DNA of 64,000 nt from Burkholderiaceae bacterium. Lineage in GTDB: Bacteria; Pseudomonadota; Gammaproteobacteria; Burkholderiales; Burkholderiaceae_C. The DNA lies in assembly GCA_024235995.1 (NCBI GenBank), contig JACKLI010000001.1:992001-1056000 (forward strand), given 5' to 3'. Shown here one piece after another: positions 1 to 8,825 of the stretch. The notes beneath the pieces were generated by a model, which was not told where the DNA came from, ran no database searches, and saw nothing but the letters and a program-made list of their open reading frames with translations. Position 1 is the first letter of the stretch. Each line of letters opens with the position of its first letter. The position numbers were made by a program, and so were the translations under genes.

Positions 1-2706
1 CGGCACCACCAGGATCACGGCCAGCGGGATCGACCAACTCTCGTACAGCGCGGCCAGCGCCAGCACCACCGCCAGGACGGCGAAGCCGTACAGGATCATG
101 GCCTGGTTGCCGGCCAGCTTTTCCTCGCGCGACTGGCCGGTCCACTCGTAGCCGAAGCCCTCGGGCAGCTTGGCCGCCAGCTGCTCCATCTCGGCCATCG
201 CGTCGCCCGTGCTGTAGCCGGGCGCGGCGGCGCCGGCGATGCGCATGGCCGGATAGCCGTTGTAGCGGATGGTCTGCATCGGCCCGGTGATCCAGCGCGT
301 GCTGGCGAAGGTGGCCAGCGGCACCGGCTGGCCCTGGTTGTTGAGCGCGGTCAGCTTGAGGATGTCCTCGGCCTGCATGCGCGCGGGCGCGTCGGCCTGC
401 ACCACCACGCGCTGCAGGCGGCCCTGGTTGGGAAAGTCGTTGACGTAGGCCGAGCCCAGCGCGGCCGAGATGGTGCTGTTGATGGCGGCAAAGCCGACGC
501 CCTGGGCAGCGGCCTTGTCGCGGTCGATGTCCACCTGCAGCTGGGGCGCGTCCTCCAGCCCGTCGGGGCGCACGCCCGCCAGCACCTTGCTTTGCATGGC
601 CATGCCCAGCATCTGGTTGCGCGCGGCCACCAGGGCGGCGTGCCCCTTGCCGCCGCGGTCCTGCAGCCGGAAGGTAAAGCCCGAGCTGACGCCCAGTTCC
701 GGAATCGGCGGCGGGTTGACCGGGAAGATGAAGGCGTCCTTGATGCCCGACAAGGCCCCCATGGCGCGCCCGGCCAGCGCCATGGCGGTGTGCTGCTCGC
801 CCTTGCGCTCGTCCCAGGGCTTGAGCGTGATGAAGGCCAGGCCGGCGTTCTGCCCCTGGCCCGAGAACGAGAAGCCCATGACCGACACCATGCCGGCCAC
901 CTCGGGCTGCTTGAGCAGGTAGTTTTCCGTCTGCTCGACCACGGCCTGCGTGCGCTCCAGCGTGGCGCCCGGCGGCAGCTGGATGTTGACCAGCAGCGAG
1001 CCCTGGTCTTCTTCCGGCAGGAACGAGGTGGGCAGGCGCTGGTACATCCAGGCCGCCGCCAGGCCCAGCGCGACGTAGATCAGCATCAGCCGGCCGGCGC
1101 GCCCCAGCAGGCGTGCCAGGAAGCTCTCGTAGCGCTTGGCGGTGCGCGCAAAGCGCCGGTTGAACCAGCCGAAGAAGCCGCCCTTCTCGTGATGGTGGCC
1201 GGCCTCGACCGGCTTGAGCAGCGTGGCGCACAGCGCCGGCGTGAGCGACAGCGCCAGGAAGGCCGAGAAGAAGATCGACACGCCCATCACCGCGGCGAAC
1301 TGGCGGTAGATGTTGCCCGTGGCGCCCTTGAAGAAGGCCAGCGGCACGAACACCGAGATCAGCACCACGGTCACGCCGATGATGGCGCCCGAGATCTGGC
1401 TCATGCCCTTGCGCGCGGCCTGCAGGGGCGGCAGGCCCTCCTCGCTCATGATGCGCTCGACGTTCTCGACCACCACGATGGCGTCGTCCACCACGATGCC
1501 GATCACCAGCACCATGCCGAACATGGTCAGCACGTTGACCGACATGCCGAAGGCCAGCAGCGCGCCGAAGGTGCCCAGCAGCGCGATCGGCACCACGATG
1601 GTGGGGATGACCGTGTAGCGCCAGTTCTGCAGGAACAGGAACATCACCAGGAACACCAGCGCCACCGCCTCGAACAGCGTCTCGACCACCGAGCGGATCG
1701 AGATGCGCACGAAGTCCGACGAGTCGTAGGGAATGGTCCAACTCATGCCCTTGGGAAAGTACTTCTGCAGCTCGTCCATGCGCGTGCGCACCGCCTGGGC
1801 GGCGGCCAGCGCGTTGCCGCTGGTCGACAGCTGCACGCCCAGGCCCGCGCCGGGCTTGCCGTTCAGGCGCGCGGCGGTCGAATAGCTTTGCGCGCCCAGC
1901 TCGATGCGCGCCACGTCCTTCAGGCGCACCGTGCTGCCGTCGGGGTTGGCGCGCAGTACGATGTCGCCGAACTGCTCGACGGTGGCGAGCTGGCCCGGCA
2001 CCACCACGGTGGCGCTCATGGTCTGCCCGGCGGCCAGCGGCAGGTCGCCGATCGAGCCGCCCGCCACCTGCGCGTTCTGCTGCGCGATGGCGGTGTTGAC
2101 GTCGGCGATCGACAGGTTCAGCCCCTGCAGCCGCGCCGGCTCGATCCAGATGCGCATGGCGCGCTCGGCGCCGAACATCTGCACCTGGCCGATGCCCGGC
2201 AGGCGCTGCAGCTCGGGCAGCACGTTGCGCGAGGCGTAGTCGGAGATGGCCGTCACGTCGGTGTCCGGATCGCTGGACGACAGCATCACGAACAGCAGGA
2301 AGTTGGAGCGCGACTTGTCCACCCGCACGCCCTGCTGCACCACCACCGAGGGCAGGCGCGGCGTGGCGCGCGACAGGCGGTTTTGCACGTCCACCTGCGC
2401 CAGGTCGGCGTTGGTGCCCGGCTCGTAGCTGATCGTGATGGTGCCCGTGCCGTTGGCCTGCGCCACCGACTCCATGTAGGCCAGGCCGGGCGAGCCGTTC
2501 ATCTCGCGCTCGATGACCGACAGCACGGCGTCTTCCATGGTCTGCGCCGAGGCGCCAGGGTAGGCGGCCGACAGCACGATGGTGGGCGGCGCCACCGGCG
2601 GGTATTGCGCCACCGGCAGCTGCGTGATGGACACCGCGCCCAGCACGATGATGAACAAGGCAATGACCCATGCGAAGATGGGCCGGTCGATGAAGAACTT
2701 GGCCAT
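1..2706 (-). CDS. RND multidrug efflux permease (AcrB/MexB type), 3' end outside window
   Basis: Inner-membrane proton/drug antiporter of a tripartite efflux pump, working with the adaptor encoded just upstream (18-nt gap, same strand). About 902 residues are visible; the family usually has about 1040, so the C-terminus lies beyond the window edge. The N-terminus MAKFFIDRPIFAWVIAL is the classic HAE1 start. TM4 carries GIVVDDAIVVVENVER with the paired Asp of the proton relay, and the porter domain has the usual EREMNGSPGLAYM region. The ATG at 2706 is the only sensible start. Substrate range cannot be read from sequence. An outer-membrane factor gene would be expected downstream, outside the window. 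Confidence 0.96.
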   Translation of the reverse strand, partial: MAKFFIDRPIFAWVIALFIIVLGAVSITQLPVAQYPPVAPPTIVLSAAYPGASAQTMEDAVLSVIEREMNGSPGLAYMESVAQANGTGTITISYEPGTNADLAQVDVQNRLSRATPRLPSVVVQQGVRVDKSRSNFLLFVMLSSSDPDTDVTAISDYASRNVLPELQRLPGIGQVQMFGAERAMRIWIEPARLQGLNLSIADVNTAIAQQNAQVAGGSIGDLPLAAGQTMSATVVVPGQLATVEQFGDIVLRANPDGSTVRLKDVARIELGAQSYSTAARLNGKPGAGLGVQLSTSGNALAAAQAVRTRMDELQKYFPKGMSWTIPYDSSDFVRISIRSVVETLFEAVALVFLVMFLFLQNWRYTVIPTIVVPIALLGTFGALLAFGMSVNVLTMFGMVLVIGIVVDDAIVVVENVERIMSEEGLPPLQAARKGMSQISGAIIGVTVVLISVFVPLAFFKGATGNIYRQFAAVMGVSIFFSAFLALSLTPALCATLLKPVEAGHHHEKGGFFGWFNRRFARTAKRYESFLARLLGRAGRLMLIYVALGLAAAWMYQRLPTSFLPEEDQGSLLVNIQLPPGATLERTQAVVEQTENYLLKQPEVAGMVSVMGFSFSGQGQNAGLAFITLKPWDERKGEQHTAMALAGRAMGALSGIKDAFIFPVNPPPIPELGVSSGFTFRLQDRGGKGHAALVAARNQMLGMAMQSKVLAGVRPDGLEDAPQLQVDIDRDKAAAQGVGFAAINSTISAALGSAYVNDFPNQGRLQRVVVQADAPARMQAEDILKLTALNNQGQPVPLATFASTRWITGPMQTIRYNGYPAMRIAGAAAPGYSTGDAMAEMEQLAAKLPEGFGYEWTGQSREEKLAGNQAMILYGFAVLAVVLALAALYESWSIPLAVILVVP

Positions 2707-2724
2707 GGGGTGAGAACCGGTCGA

Positions 2725-4011
2725 TCAGCGCGCGGACGAGGCTGCGGAGGCCGCCGGCGCGGCTGCGTTAGCTACTGATTTGGAAGCTGCTTGCGAAGGA
2801 TGGGCGCCGGCCGCGGCCTTGTTGGGCTGCCAGGGCACGGGTTTGACCACCTTGGCGCCCATCATCAGCTTCATGGCGCCTTCGACCATCACCTGCTCGC
2901 CCGCCTTCAGGCCGTCGGTGACGATCCAGGCGTCGCCTTGGGCGCCGCGAATCTTGACGGGCCGCGGCGCCACCTTGCCCTCGGCGTCCACCACCATCAC
3001 GCTGTCGCCGGCGCTGCCGCGCGTGACGGCCTGCTGCGGCAGCAGGATGGCGCCTTCCACCTCGGCCTGCTGCAGGCGCGCGCGCACGTACATGCCCGGC
3101 AGCAGCAGGCCGCGCGGGTTGGGCACCTCGGCGCGCAGGTTGACCTGGCCGGTGGCGGGGTCCACCGTCAGGTCGGTGAACAGCAGGCGTCCGGCCTCGC
3201 CGTAGGGCTGGCCGTTTTCCAGCAGCACCTGCACGCGCGCGGCCTCGGTCTTGCCGGCGCGCTCCAACTGGCCGGCCTGCAGCGCCTCGCGCAGCTGCAG
3301 CACCTGGGCGGCGGGCTGGGTGATGTTCAAGTACAACGGGTTGATCTGCTGGATGGTGGCCAGCTGCGTGGCCTCCTGCGCGCTCACCAGCGCGCCTTCG
3401 GTCACCAGCGAGCGGCCGATGCGCCCCGAGATGGGCGCCGTCACGCTGGCGTAGCCCAGGTTGATGCGCGCCGTGCGCACGGCCGCCTGGCCGGCGGCCA
3501 CCTGCGCCTGGGCGGCCTTTTCGGCCGCCACCGCGGCGTCGTAGTCCTGCTGGCTCACGGCCTTGGCGGCCACCAGCGGCTTGTAGCGCGCCGCCAGGCT
3601 GCTGGCCTGCGCCAGCTGCGCCTGGGCCTGCGCCACCTGGGCCTGCGCGCTTTGCAGGGCGGCGTCGTAGGGCGCCGCGTCGATCTGGTAGAGCGCCTGC
3701 CCGGCCTTGACGTCGCTGCCTTCGACGAAGTTGCGCTTGAGCAGGATGCCGGTGGCCCGGGCGCGTACCTGCGCCACGCGCGAGGCCTCCAGCCGGCCTG
3801 GCAGCTCGGTGCTCAGGTGCACGGTGCCGGGCTGCACCGTCACCACCGCCACCTCGGGCGGTGGCATGCCGCCGCCGGCGCCGGGCCCGGTGGCCGCGGT
3901 GGCGGACTTGTCACCGCAGGCGGCGAGCAGGGCGGCCAGCGCGACGAGGGCGCCGGCGGCGGCCAGGCGATGCGTCGGATGGGGGCGAGCGGCTTGAGGT
4001 TCGGACGTCAT
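2725..4011 (-). CDS. RND efflux periplasmic adaptor (membrane fusion) lipoprotein, AcrA/MexA family
   Basis: 428-residue periplasmic adaptor linking the RND permease to an outer-membrane channel. The ATG at 4011 gives a lipoprotein signal with lipobox LLAAC near residue 34; a longer frame to 4200 would swallow the operator region and is rejected. A biotinyl-lipoyl-like half (GILLKRNFVEGSDVKAGQALYQ), a coiled-coil hairpin rich in Ala/Gln, and the second lipoyl half with TAPISGRIGRSLVTEGALV follow in order. The Ala/Ser-rich tail (about residues 400-428) overlaps a piece resembling the short family A repeat. First gene of the pump operon, divergent from the TetR repressor. Confidence 0.95.
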   Translation of the reverse strand: MTSEPQAARPHPTHRLAAAGALVALAALLAACGDKSATAATGPGAGGGMPPPEVAVVTVQPGTVHLSTELPGRLEASRVAQVRARATGILLKRNFVEGSDVKAGQALYQIDAAPYDAALQSAQAQVAQAQAQLAQASSLAARYKPLVAAKAVSQQDYDAAVAAEKAAQAQVAAGQAAVRTARINLGYASVTAPISGRIGRSLVTEGALVSAQEATQLATIQQINPLYLNITQPAAQVLQLREALQAGQLERAGKTEAARVQVLLENGQPYGEAGRLLFTDLTVDPATGQVNLRAEVPNPRGLLLPGMYVRARLQQAEVEGAILLPQQAVTRGSAGDSVMVVDAEGKVAPRPVKIRGAQGDAWIVTDGLKAGEQVMVEGAMKLMMGAKVVKPVPWQPNKAAAGAHPSQAASKSVANAAAPAASAASSAR

Positions 4012-4150
4012 GGTGCTTGGAATGAAGGTCAAAAGAGGGCCGCACCCGAATCGGCCGATGGCGCCAGGCGTGGGCGCAGCGTGACGGCACGCGGTCTGGG
4101 GTGGGTTCCGGACGAAAGGGTCGATTGTGCGATGTGCAGCGGGGGTATTA

Positions 4151-4174
4151 TACATACATTCATAGATGTATATA
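4151..4174. promoter_or_regulatory. AcrR-like operator between efflux operon and its repressor
   Basis: A 24-bp AT-rich inverted repeat (arms ATACAT/ATGTAT, 9 of 12 pairs match) stands in the otherwise GC-rich 225-bp divergent gap. It starts TACATACATT and ends ATGTATATA, closely resembling the E. coli acrAB operator bound by AcrR (recalled, not searched). It sits 63 bp before the repressor ATG and 140 bp before the adaptor ATG, so one dimer-of-dimers site could silence both directions. Confidence 0.7.
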
Positions 4175-4236
4175 ATTAGCCGATCGACGCTTTCGCGCAT
4201 TGTTGCGGATTATTCTCATTTCCACCTGTTCCGACC

Positions 4237-4869
4237 ATGGCCCGCCGCACCAAGGAAGACGCCCTCGCCACGCGCACCGCGCTGCTGGACGCGGCCGAGC
4301 GCGTGTTCCTGCAGCAGGGCGTGTCGCGCACCTCGCTGGCCGACATCGCCCAGGCCGCCAGCGTCACGCGCGGGGCGCTGTACTGGCACTTCAAGGACAA
4401 GGCCGCCCTGTTCAGCGCCATGCTCGACCGCGTCGCGCTGCCGCTCAGCGCCGAGCTGGAAGAGCTGCTGAACCGCGAGGGCGACGTGCTGGCGCCCTGG
4501 TGCGTGCAGATGCGCCACGTGCTGCACCAGATCGCCCACGACGCGCGGGCCCGCCGGGTGCTGCAGATCGTCATGCAGAAGGCCGAGCACGCGCAGGACC
4601 TGGGGCCGGTGCTGGAGCGCCACGTCGCCCGGCATCGCATGAGCATCGACAGCCTGCGCCAGCTGCTCGAGCGCGTCGCCGCCGCGCGGCACGTGCGGCT
4701 GCCCGCGCCCGCCCTGCAATTGGCGCACGGGCTGGATGCCATGGTGCGCGGCCTGATCTACAACTGGCTGCTCGACCGCGGCTTCGACCTGGAGAGCACG
4801 GGCCAGGCGGCCATCGAGGCCTACCTGCGCGGCATCGGCCTGGCCGTGGCGCCGGGCGCCGGCGCCTGA
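4237..4869 (+). CDS. TetR/AcrR-family transcriptional repressor of the efflux pump
   Basis: 210-residue regulator. N-terminal HTH (about residues 10-56) reads TRTALLDAAERVFLQQGVSR, then LADIAQAASVTRGALYWHF, which is the TetR signature of AcrR/TtgR/MtrR-type proteins, followed by a helical ligand pocket. It is divergent from an RND adaptor gene with a palindrome between them, the normal arrangement for a local drug-responsive repressor. ATG 4237 is chosen because it gives the canonical MARRTKEDA start; upstream frames lie in the operator. Ligands cannot be predicted. Confidence 0.93.
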   Translation: MARRTKEDALATRTALLDAAERVFLQQGVSRTSLADIAQAASVTRGALYWHFKDKAALFSAMLDRVALPLSAELEELLNREGDVLAPWCVQMRHVLHQIAHDARARRVLQIVMQKAEHAQDLGPVLERHVARHRMSIDSLRQLLERVAAARHVRLPAPALQLAHGLDAMVRGLIYNWLLDRGFDLESTGQAAIEAYLRGIGLAVAPGAGA

Positions 4870-4897
4870 TGGGCGATAATCGGCGCCTCCCATCCAG

Positions 4898-4973
4898 GCG
4901 GCTGTAGCTCAGTGGATAGAGTATCGGCCTCCGAAGCCGAGGGTCGTGGGTTCGATCCCCGCCAGCCGCGCCA
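4898..4973 (+). tRNA. tRNA-Arg (anticodon CCG)
   Basis: 76-nt cloverleaf read by eye. Acceptor GCGGCTG/CAGCCGC, D-arm GCTC/GAGT, anticodon stem TCGGC/GCCGA with loop CTCCGAA (anticodon CCG at 4931-4933), T-arm GTGGG-TTCGATC-CCCGC, discriminator G and an encoded CCA at 4971-4973. It decodes CGG arginine codons. It lies 28 nt after the TetR gene and is followed by a strong terminator. Confidence 0.97.
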
Positions 4974-4983
4974 ATCGCCCGAC

Positions 4984-5013
4984 AAAAAGCCTCGATTCCG
5001 ATCGAGGCTTTTT
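4984..5013 (+). terminator. Rho-independent terminator after tRNA-Arg
   Basis: Perfect stem AAAAAGCCTCGAT / ATCGAGGCTTTTT around a TCCG loop, with T5 on the + strand and A5 on the other side. It can therefore stop transcription in both directions: tRNA readthrough from the left and the catalase transcript from the right. Confidence 0.9.
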
Positions 5014-5017
5014 GCTT

Positions 5018-5076
5018 TCAAATTAATAGCTTCTCTGGCTTTATGGAAGCGGGCTGGCGTCCGATTTCGACTCAAA
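5018..5076 (+). repeat. Short interspersed repeat, family A
   Basis: Copy of the roughly 55-65-bp family A repeat: AATAGCTTC...GGCTTTATGG...GGGCTGG..CCGATTTCG. It aligns with the 60789 copy (GATAGCTAC...GCGCTTGATG...CGCTGG..CCGATTTGG). It lies between the terminator and the catalase stop, noncoding here. Confidence 0.55.
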
Positions 5077-5157
5077 TCCGATCGCTAGCGGACACGGCTC
5101 GCGTGCCGTGCCGCCTTGCTGGTTCATGAGCGTGTCCCTGGGTGGTGGCGCGAAAAG

Positions 5158-6687
5158 TCAGACGGGCAGGGCGACCAGCGGGTTGCCATGCATCGGGTCG
5201 TCTTTTTGCGAGGCCAGCGCCTGCGCCAGGTCCAGCCCCAGCGCCCTGGCCACGCCGGCACCATAGGCCGGGTCGGCCGCGTGGCAGTTGCGGATGTGGC
5301 GGAACTTGACGAACTCGGGCGCGTCGCCCATGGCGCGGCCGGTGTTGTCGAACAGGGCCTGCTGCTGCTCGGGCGTCATCAGCTGGAACAGCTTGCGCGG
5401 CTGCTCGAAGTAGTTGGCGTCGTCCTGGTGGTACGACCAGAATTTGGCGTCGCCGTGGATTTTGAGCGGCGGTTCGGCGAACTCGGGCCGGGCCTGCCAC
5501 TGGCCGAAGCTGTTGGGCTCGTAGTGCGGCGCGGCGCCGTAGTTGGCGTCCACCCGGCCCTGGCCGTCGCGGTGGTTGCTGTGCACCGGGCAGCGCGCGG
5601 CATTCACCGGGATCTGCTGGTAGTTGGTGCCCAGGCGGTAGCGCTGCGCGTCGGCGTAGTTGACGAGGCGCGCCTGCAGCATGCGGTCGGGGCTGACGCC
5701 GATGCCGGGCACCAGGTTGCTCGGGGCGAAGGCGCTTTGCTCCACGTCGAGGAAGAAGTTCTCGGGGTTCTTGTTCAGCTCGAACACGCCGACCTCGATC
5801 AAGGGGTAGTCGGCGTGCGGCCAGACCTTGGTCAGGTCGAAGGGGTGGTAGGGCACCTTCTCGGCGTCCTGCTCGGGCATGACCTGCACGTACATCGTCC
5901 ACTTGGGGAAGTCGCCGCGCTCGATGGCCTGGTACAGGTCGCGCTGGTGGCTTTCGCGGTCGCGGCCGATCAGCGCCTCGGCCTCGGCGTCGGTCAGGTT
6001 CTTGATGCCCTGCTGGGTCTTGAAGTGGAACTTGACCCAGAAGCGCTCGCCCGCCGCGTTCCAGAAGCTGTAGGTGTGCGAGCCGAAGCCGTGCATGTGG
6101 CGGTAGCTGGCGGGAATGCCGCGCTCGCTCATCACCACGGTGATCTGGTGCAGGGCCTCGGGCAGCAGCGTCCAGTAGTCCCAGTTGTAGGTGGCGCTGC
6201 GCAGGTTGGTGCGCGGGTCGCGCTTGACGGCCTTGTTCAGGTCGGGGAACTGGCGCGGGTCGCGGATGAAGAACACCGGCGTGTTGTTGCCCACCAGGTC
6301 CCAGTTGCCCTCCTCGGTATAGAACTTGAGCGCGAAGCCGCGGATGTCGCGCTCGGCGTCGGCCGCGCCGCGCTCGCCGGCCACGGTGGTGAAGCGCGCG
6401 AACAGCTCGGTCTGCTTGCCCACCTTGTCAAACAATTGGGCGCGGGTGTAGCGCGTGATGTCGTGGGTGACGGTGAAGGTGCCGAAGGCGCCCGAGCCCT
6501 TGGCGTGCATGCGCCGCTCGGGGATCACTTCGCGCACGAAGTTGGCCAGCTTTTCGTTGAGCCACACGTCCTGCGCCAGCAGCGGGCCGCGCGGGCCGGC
6601 GGTCAGGCTGTCGCGGTTGCTGGGCACGGGGGCGCCGAAGTCGGTGGTCAGGTGCGTGACGGGGCACTTGCGGGGGGTGTCGGTCAT
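5158..6687 (-). CDS. katA: Catalase (monofunctional haem catalase, KatA type)
   Basis: 509-residue small-subunit (clade 3-like) catalase that dismutates hydrogen peroxide. Active-site His61 in RRMHAKG, Asn134 in LVGNNTPVFFIRD, and the proximal haem ligand Tyr344 in RLVNYADAQRYRLG are all present. Length matches the family (about 480-510). No signal peptide, so probably cytoplasmic. Monocistronic: it follows mrdA after 138 nt and has its own upstream ATAG/CTAT-rich element; the tRNA terminator closes its 3' side. ATG at 6687 is preceded by a purine-rich stretch. Confidence 0.97.
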   Translation of the reverse strand: MTDTPRKCPVTHLTTDFGAPVPSNRDSLTAGPRGPLLAQDVWLNEKLANFVREVIPERRMHAKGSGAFGTFTVTHDITRYTRAQLFDKVGKQTELFARFTTVAGERGAADAERDIRGFALKFYTEEGNWDLVGNNTPVFFIRDPRQFPDLNKAVKRDPRTNLRSATYNWDYWTLLPEALHQITVVMSERGIPASYRHMHGFGSHTYSFWNAAGERFWVKFHFKTQQGIKNLTDAEAEALIGRDRESHQRDLYQAIERGDFPKWTMYVQVMPEQDAEKVPYHPFDLTKVWPHADYPLIEVGVFELNKNPENFFLDVEQSAFAPSNLVPGIGVSPDRMLQARLVNYADAQRYRLGTNYQQIPVNAARCPVHSNHRDGQGRVDANYGAAPHYEPNSFGQWQARPEFAEPPLKIHGDAKFWSYHQDDANYFEQPRKLFQLMTPEQQQALFDNTGRAMGDAPEFVKFRHIRNCHAADPAYGAGVARALGLDLAQALASQKDDPMHGNPLVALPV

Positions 6688-6782
6688 GGTGATCTCCGAG
6701 TCGTGAATGGGAAGAACCGGGTGCGGGTGCGCCCGATGAACCCCATTCTGGAGATCGACCGATGATTTGTAAATTCAATCGT

Positions 6783-6805
6783 ATCTATCCTATCGATAGA
6801 TAGAT
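6783..6805. promoter_or_regulatory. CTAT/ATAG palindrome upstream of katA (possible OxyR-type site)
   Basis: An AT-rich near-palindrome (ATCTAT, C, CTATC-GATAG, ATAGAT; one unpaired base) lies about 95 bp upstream of the catalase ATG in an otherwise GC-rich gap. Repeated ATAG/CTAT tetranucleotides at intervals are the hallmark of OxyR sites, and catalase genes are standard OxyR targets. The spacing is not the textbook ATAG-N7-CTAT, so the assignment is an inference. Confidence 0.4.
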
Positions 6806-6825
6806 TGGGTGGCCAGCTTCGTCGC

Positions 6826-8760
6826 TCAGGGCGTGGCCAGGTCGGTGACGTGGCGCGGCGTGCCGATGGGTGTGCCGGCCTGGCCGCGCTCGACGGCTTT
6901 CATGTCTTCCTCGCTGGGTACCAGGCCGGCCACCCAGTAGTCCATCACGCGGCGCACGATGGGGGCGGCGGCGGTGGCGCCGAAGCCGGCGTTCTCGACG
7001 ATGGCGGCGACGGCGATGGTGGGGTGCTCGGCCGGCGCGAAGGCGATGTACAGCGAGTGGTCGCGCTGGTATTCGGCCAGCCGGGCGGCGTTGTAGTGGC
7101 TGTTCTGCCCGATGGTGACGGCCTGCGCGGTGCCGGTCTTGCCGCCCGACGCGTAGGGCGCGCCGGCGAACACGGCGCGCGAGGTGCCCTCCTGCGTCAC
7201 CGCGACCATGGCGCGCAGGATGGTGGCGAGGTGATCGGCCTGGTAGCCCATGGGCTGGCCGGCGGGCTCGGCGTCGGGCCGGAACTGGCCGGTGCGCGGG
7301 TCCTGCTCGGCCTTGAGCAGATGCGGCACGTGCCGCACGCCGCCGCCGGCCAGGGTGGCGGTGGCGCTGGCCAGCTGCAGCATGGTGAAGTTGTTGTAGC
7401 CCTGGCCGATGCCCAGCGAGATGGTCTCGCCCGCGTACCACTTCTGCTGCTGCGGGCGGTGGTAGGTGGCGCGCTTCCAGGCGGTGGAGGGCAGCACGCC
7501 GCGCATCTCGCCCGGCAGGTCGATGCCGGTGATCTGGCCAAAGCCCAGCGGCTTCATGAAGTCGTGGATGGCGTTGACCCCCATGTCGTTGGCCAGCTGG
7601 TAGAAGTACACGTTGCTGGACTTGGCGATGGCGCGGTGCAGGTCCACCGGCCCCAGCGCGTGGCCCGAGCGGAAGGTGTGGCCGCCGAAGGTCCAGGAGC
7701 CGCCGTCCATGACGACGGTGGAGGGCACGCGCTTGCCGGTTTCCAGCGCGGCCAGGCCCATGAAGGGCTTGTAGGTGGAGCCCGGCGGGTAGGTGCCGCG
7801 CAGCGCGCGGTTGAGCAGGGGCTTGTTCAGCGAGCCGTTGAGCTCGTCCCAGCTTTCCTGGTCGATGCCGTCGACGAACAGGTTGGGGTCGAACGTGGGT
7901 TTGCTCACCAGCGCCAGCACCTCGCCGTTGCGCGGGTCGATGGCCACCAGCGCGCCGCGGCGGCTGCCGTACAGGTCTTCCACCATCTTCTGCAGGCGGA
8001 TGTCGATGGTCAGCTGGATCGACTCGCCCGGCACCGCCGGCTGGGTGGCCAGGCGCCGCACGGCGTAGCCGCCGGCCGAGGTTTCCATGCGCTGCACGCC
8101 GGTGGTGCCGTGCAGCAGCTTCTCGTAGCTGGCCTCCACGCCCAGCTTGCCGATGTAGTCGGTGCCGCGGTAGTTGGCGGCGTCGTCCGAGTCCTCGATG
8201 CGGTCCTTTTCCTTCTGGTTGATGCGGCCGATGTAGCCGATCAGGTGCGCGCCGGTCTCGCCCAGCGGGTAGGTGCGAAACAGCCGCGCCTTGATCTCCG
8301 CGCCCGGAAAGCGCCAGCGCTGCGCGGCAAAGCGCGCCACCTCCTCGTCCGTCAGGTGCATGCGGATGGGCAGCGACTCGAAGTTGCGCGAATCCTCGCG
8401 CAGGCGCTTGAAGCGGCGGCGGTCGCGCGGGGAAATTTCGATCACCTGGCCGATGGCGTCGATCGCCTCGTCCACCGGACGGTCCAGGCGCGAGGGCGTG
8501 ATCTCCAGCGTGTAGGAGCGGTAGTTGGAGGCCAGCACGATGCCGTTGCGGTCGAAGATCTCGCCGCGGTTGGGCACGATGGGCACCACCGCCGTGCGGT
8601 TGGTCTCGGCCTGGCGCGCCAGGTCGTCGTGGCGCAGCACCTGCAGCACGTACAGCCGCCAGCCCAGCAGCCCGAAGGCGCCCAGCATCACCACGGCCAG
8701 CGCCAGCAGGCGCAGGCGAAAGCGCGTCAGCTCGGCTTCGACGTTGCGCAGTTCGGTCAT
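6826..8760 (-). CDS. mrdA: Penicillin-binding protein 2 (elongasome transpeptidase)
   Basis: 644-residue class B PBP that cross-links peptidoglycan during lateral wall growth. One N-terminal membrane anchor (about residues 15-38, LLALAVVMLGAFGLLGWRL), the PBP dimerisation domain, then a transpeptidase domain with all three motifs: STYK (in PPGSTYKPF), SSN (AIAKSSNVYF) and KTG (GGKTGTAQAV). Last gene of mreB-mreC-mreD-mrdA. In many betaproteobacteria rodA follows; here a catalase on its own promoter follows instead. The 65-nt gap to mreD holds a family A repeat. Confidence 0.97.
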   Translation of the reverse strand: MTELRNVEAELTRFRLRLLALAVVMLGAFGLLGWRLYVLQVLRHDDLARQAETNRTAVVPIVPNRGEIFDRNGIVLASNYRSYTLEITPSRLDRPVDEAIDAIGQVIEISPRDRRRFKRLREDSRNFESLPIRMHLTDEEVARFAAQRWRFPGAEIKARLFRTYPLGETGAHLIGYIGRINQKEKDRIEDSDDAANYRGTDYIGKLGVEASYEKLLHGTTGVQRMETSAGGYAVRRLATQPAVPGESIQLTIDIRLQKMVEDLYGSRRGALVAIDPRNGEVLALVSKPTFDPNLFVDGIDQESWDELNGSLNKPLLNRALRGTYPPGSTYKPFMGLAALETGKRVPSTVVMDGGSWTFGGHTFRSGHALGPVDLHRAIAKSSNVYFYQLANDMGVNAIHDFMKPLGFGQITGIDLPGEMRGVLPSTAWKRATYHRPQQQKWYAGETISLGIGQGYNNFTMLQLASATATLAGGGVRHVPHLLKAEQDPRTGQFRPDAEPAGQPMGYQADHLATILRAMVAVTQEGTSRAVFAGAPYASGGKTGTAQAVTIGQNSHYNAARLAEYQRDHSLYIAFAPAEHPTIAVAAIVENAGFGATAAAPIVRRVMDYWVAGLVPSEEDMKAVERGQAGTPIGTPRHVTDLATP

Positions 8761-8761
8761 T

Positions 8762-8812
8762 GCTATAAATTATCTAGCTTATCGCGCTTGTTGTATGCGG
8801 GCCAGCGGCTTT
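8762..8812 (+). repeat. Short interspersed repeat, family A, between mreD and mrdA
   Basis: TATAAATTATCTAGCTTATC, then GCGCTTG and GCGGGCCAGCGGC, fits the family A pattern AGCT...GCGCTTG...GC. It fills nearly the whole gap between the mreD stop and the mrdA start, so it lies in the mrdA 5' untranslated region on the opposite strand. Confidence 0.5.
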
Positions 8813-8825
8813 TTTACCTGAAAAC

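Noticed and set aside
592..2778. Long open frame (728 codons) antisense to the RND permease
   Set aside because: His/Arg/Gly/Ala-rich shadow of high-GC third-position bias; the opposite strand encodes a clear permease with all motifs.
4821..5075. Open frame antisense to the tRNA (residues WRGWRGSNPRPSASEADTLS)
   Set aside because: This is the typical translation of a tRNA-Arg complement and is often mis-annotated as a small protein.
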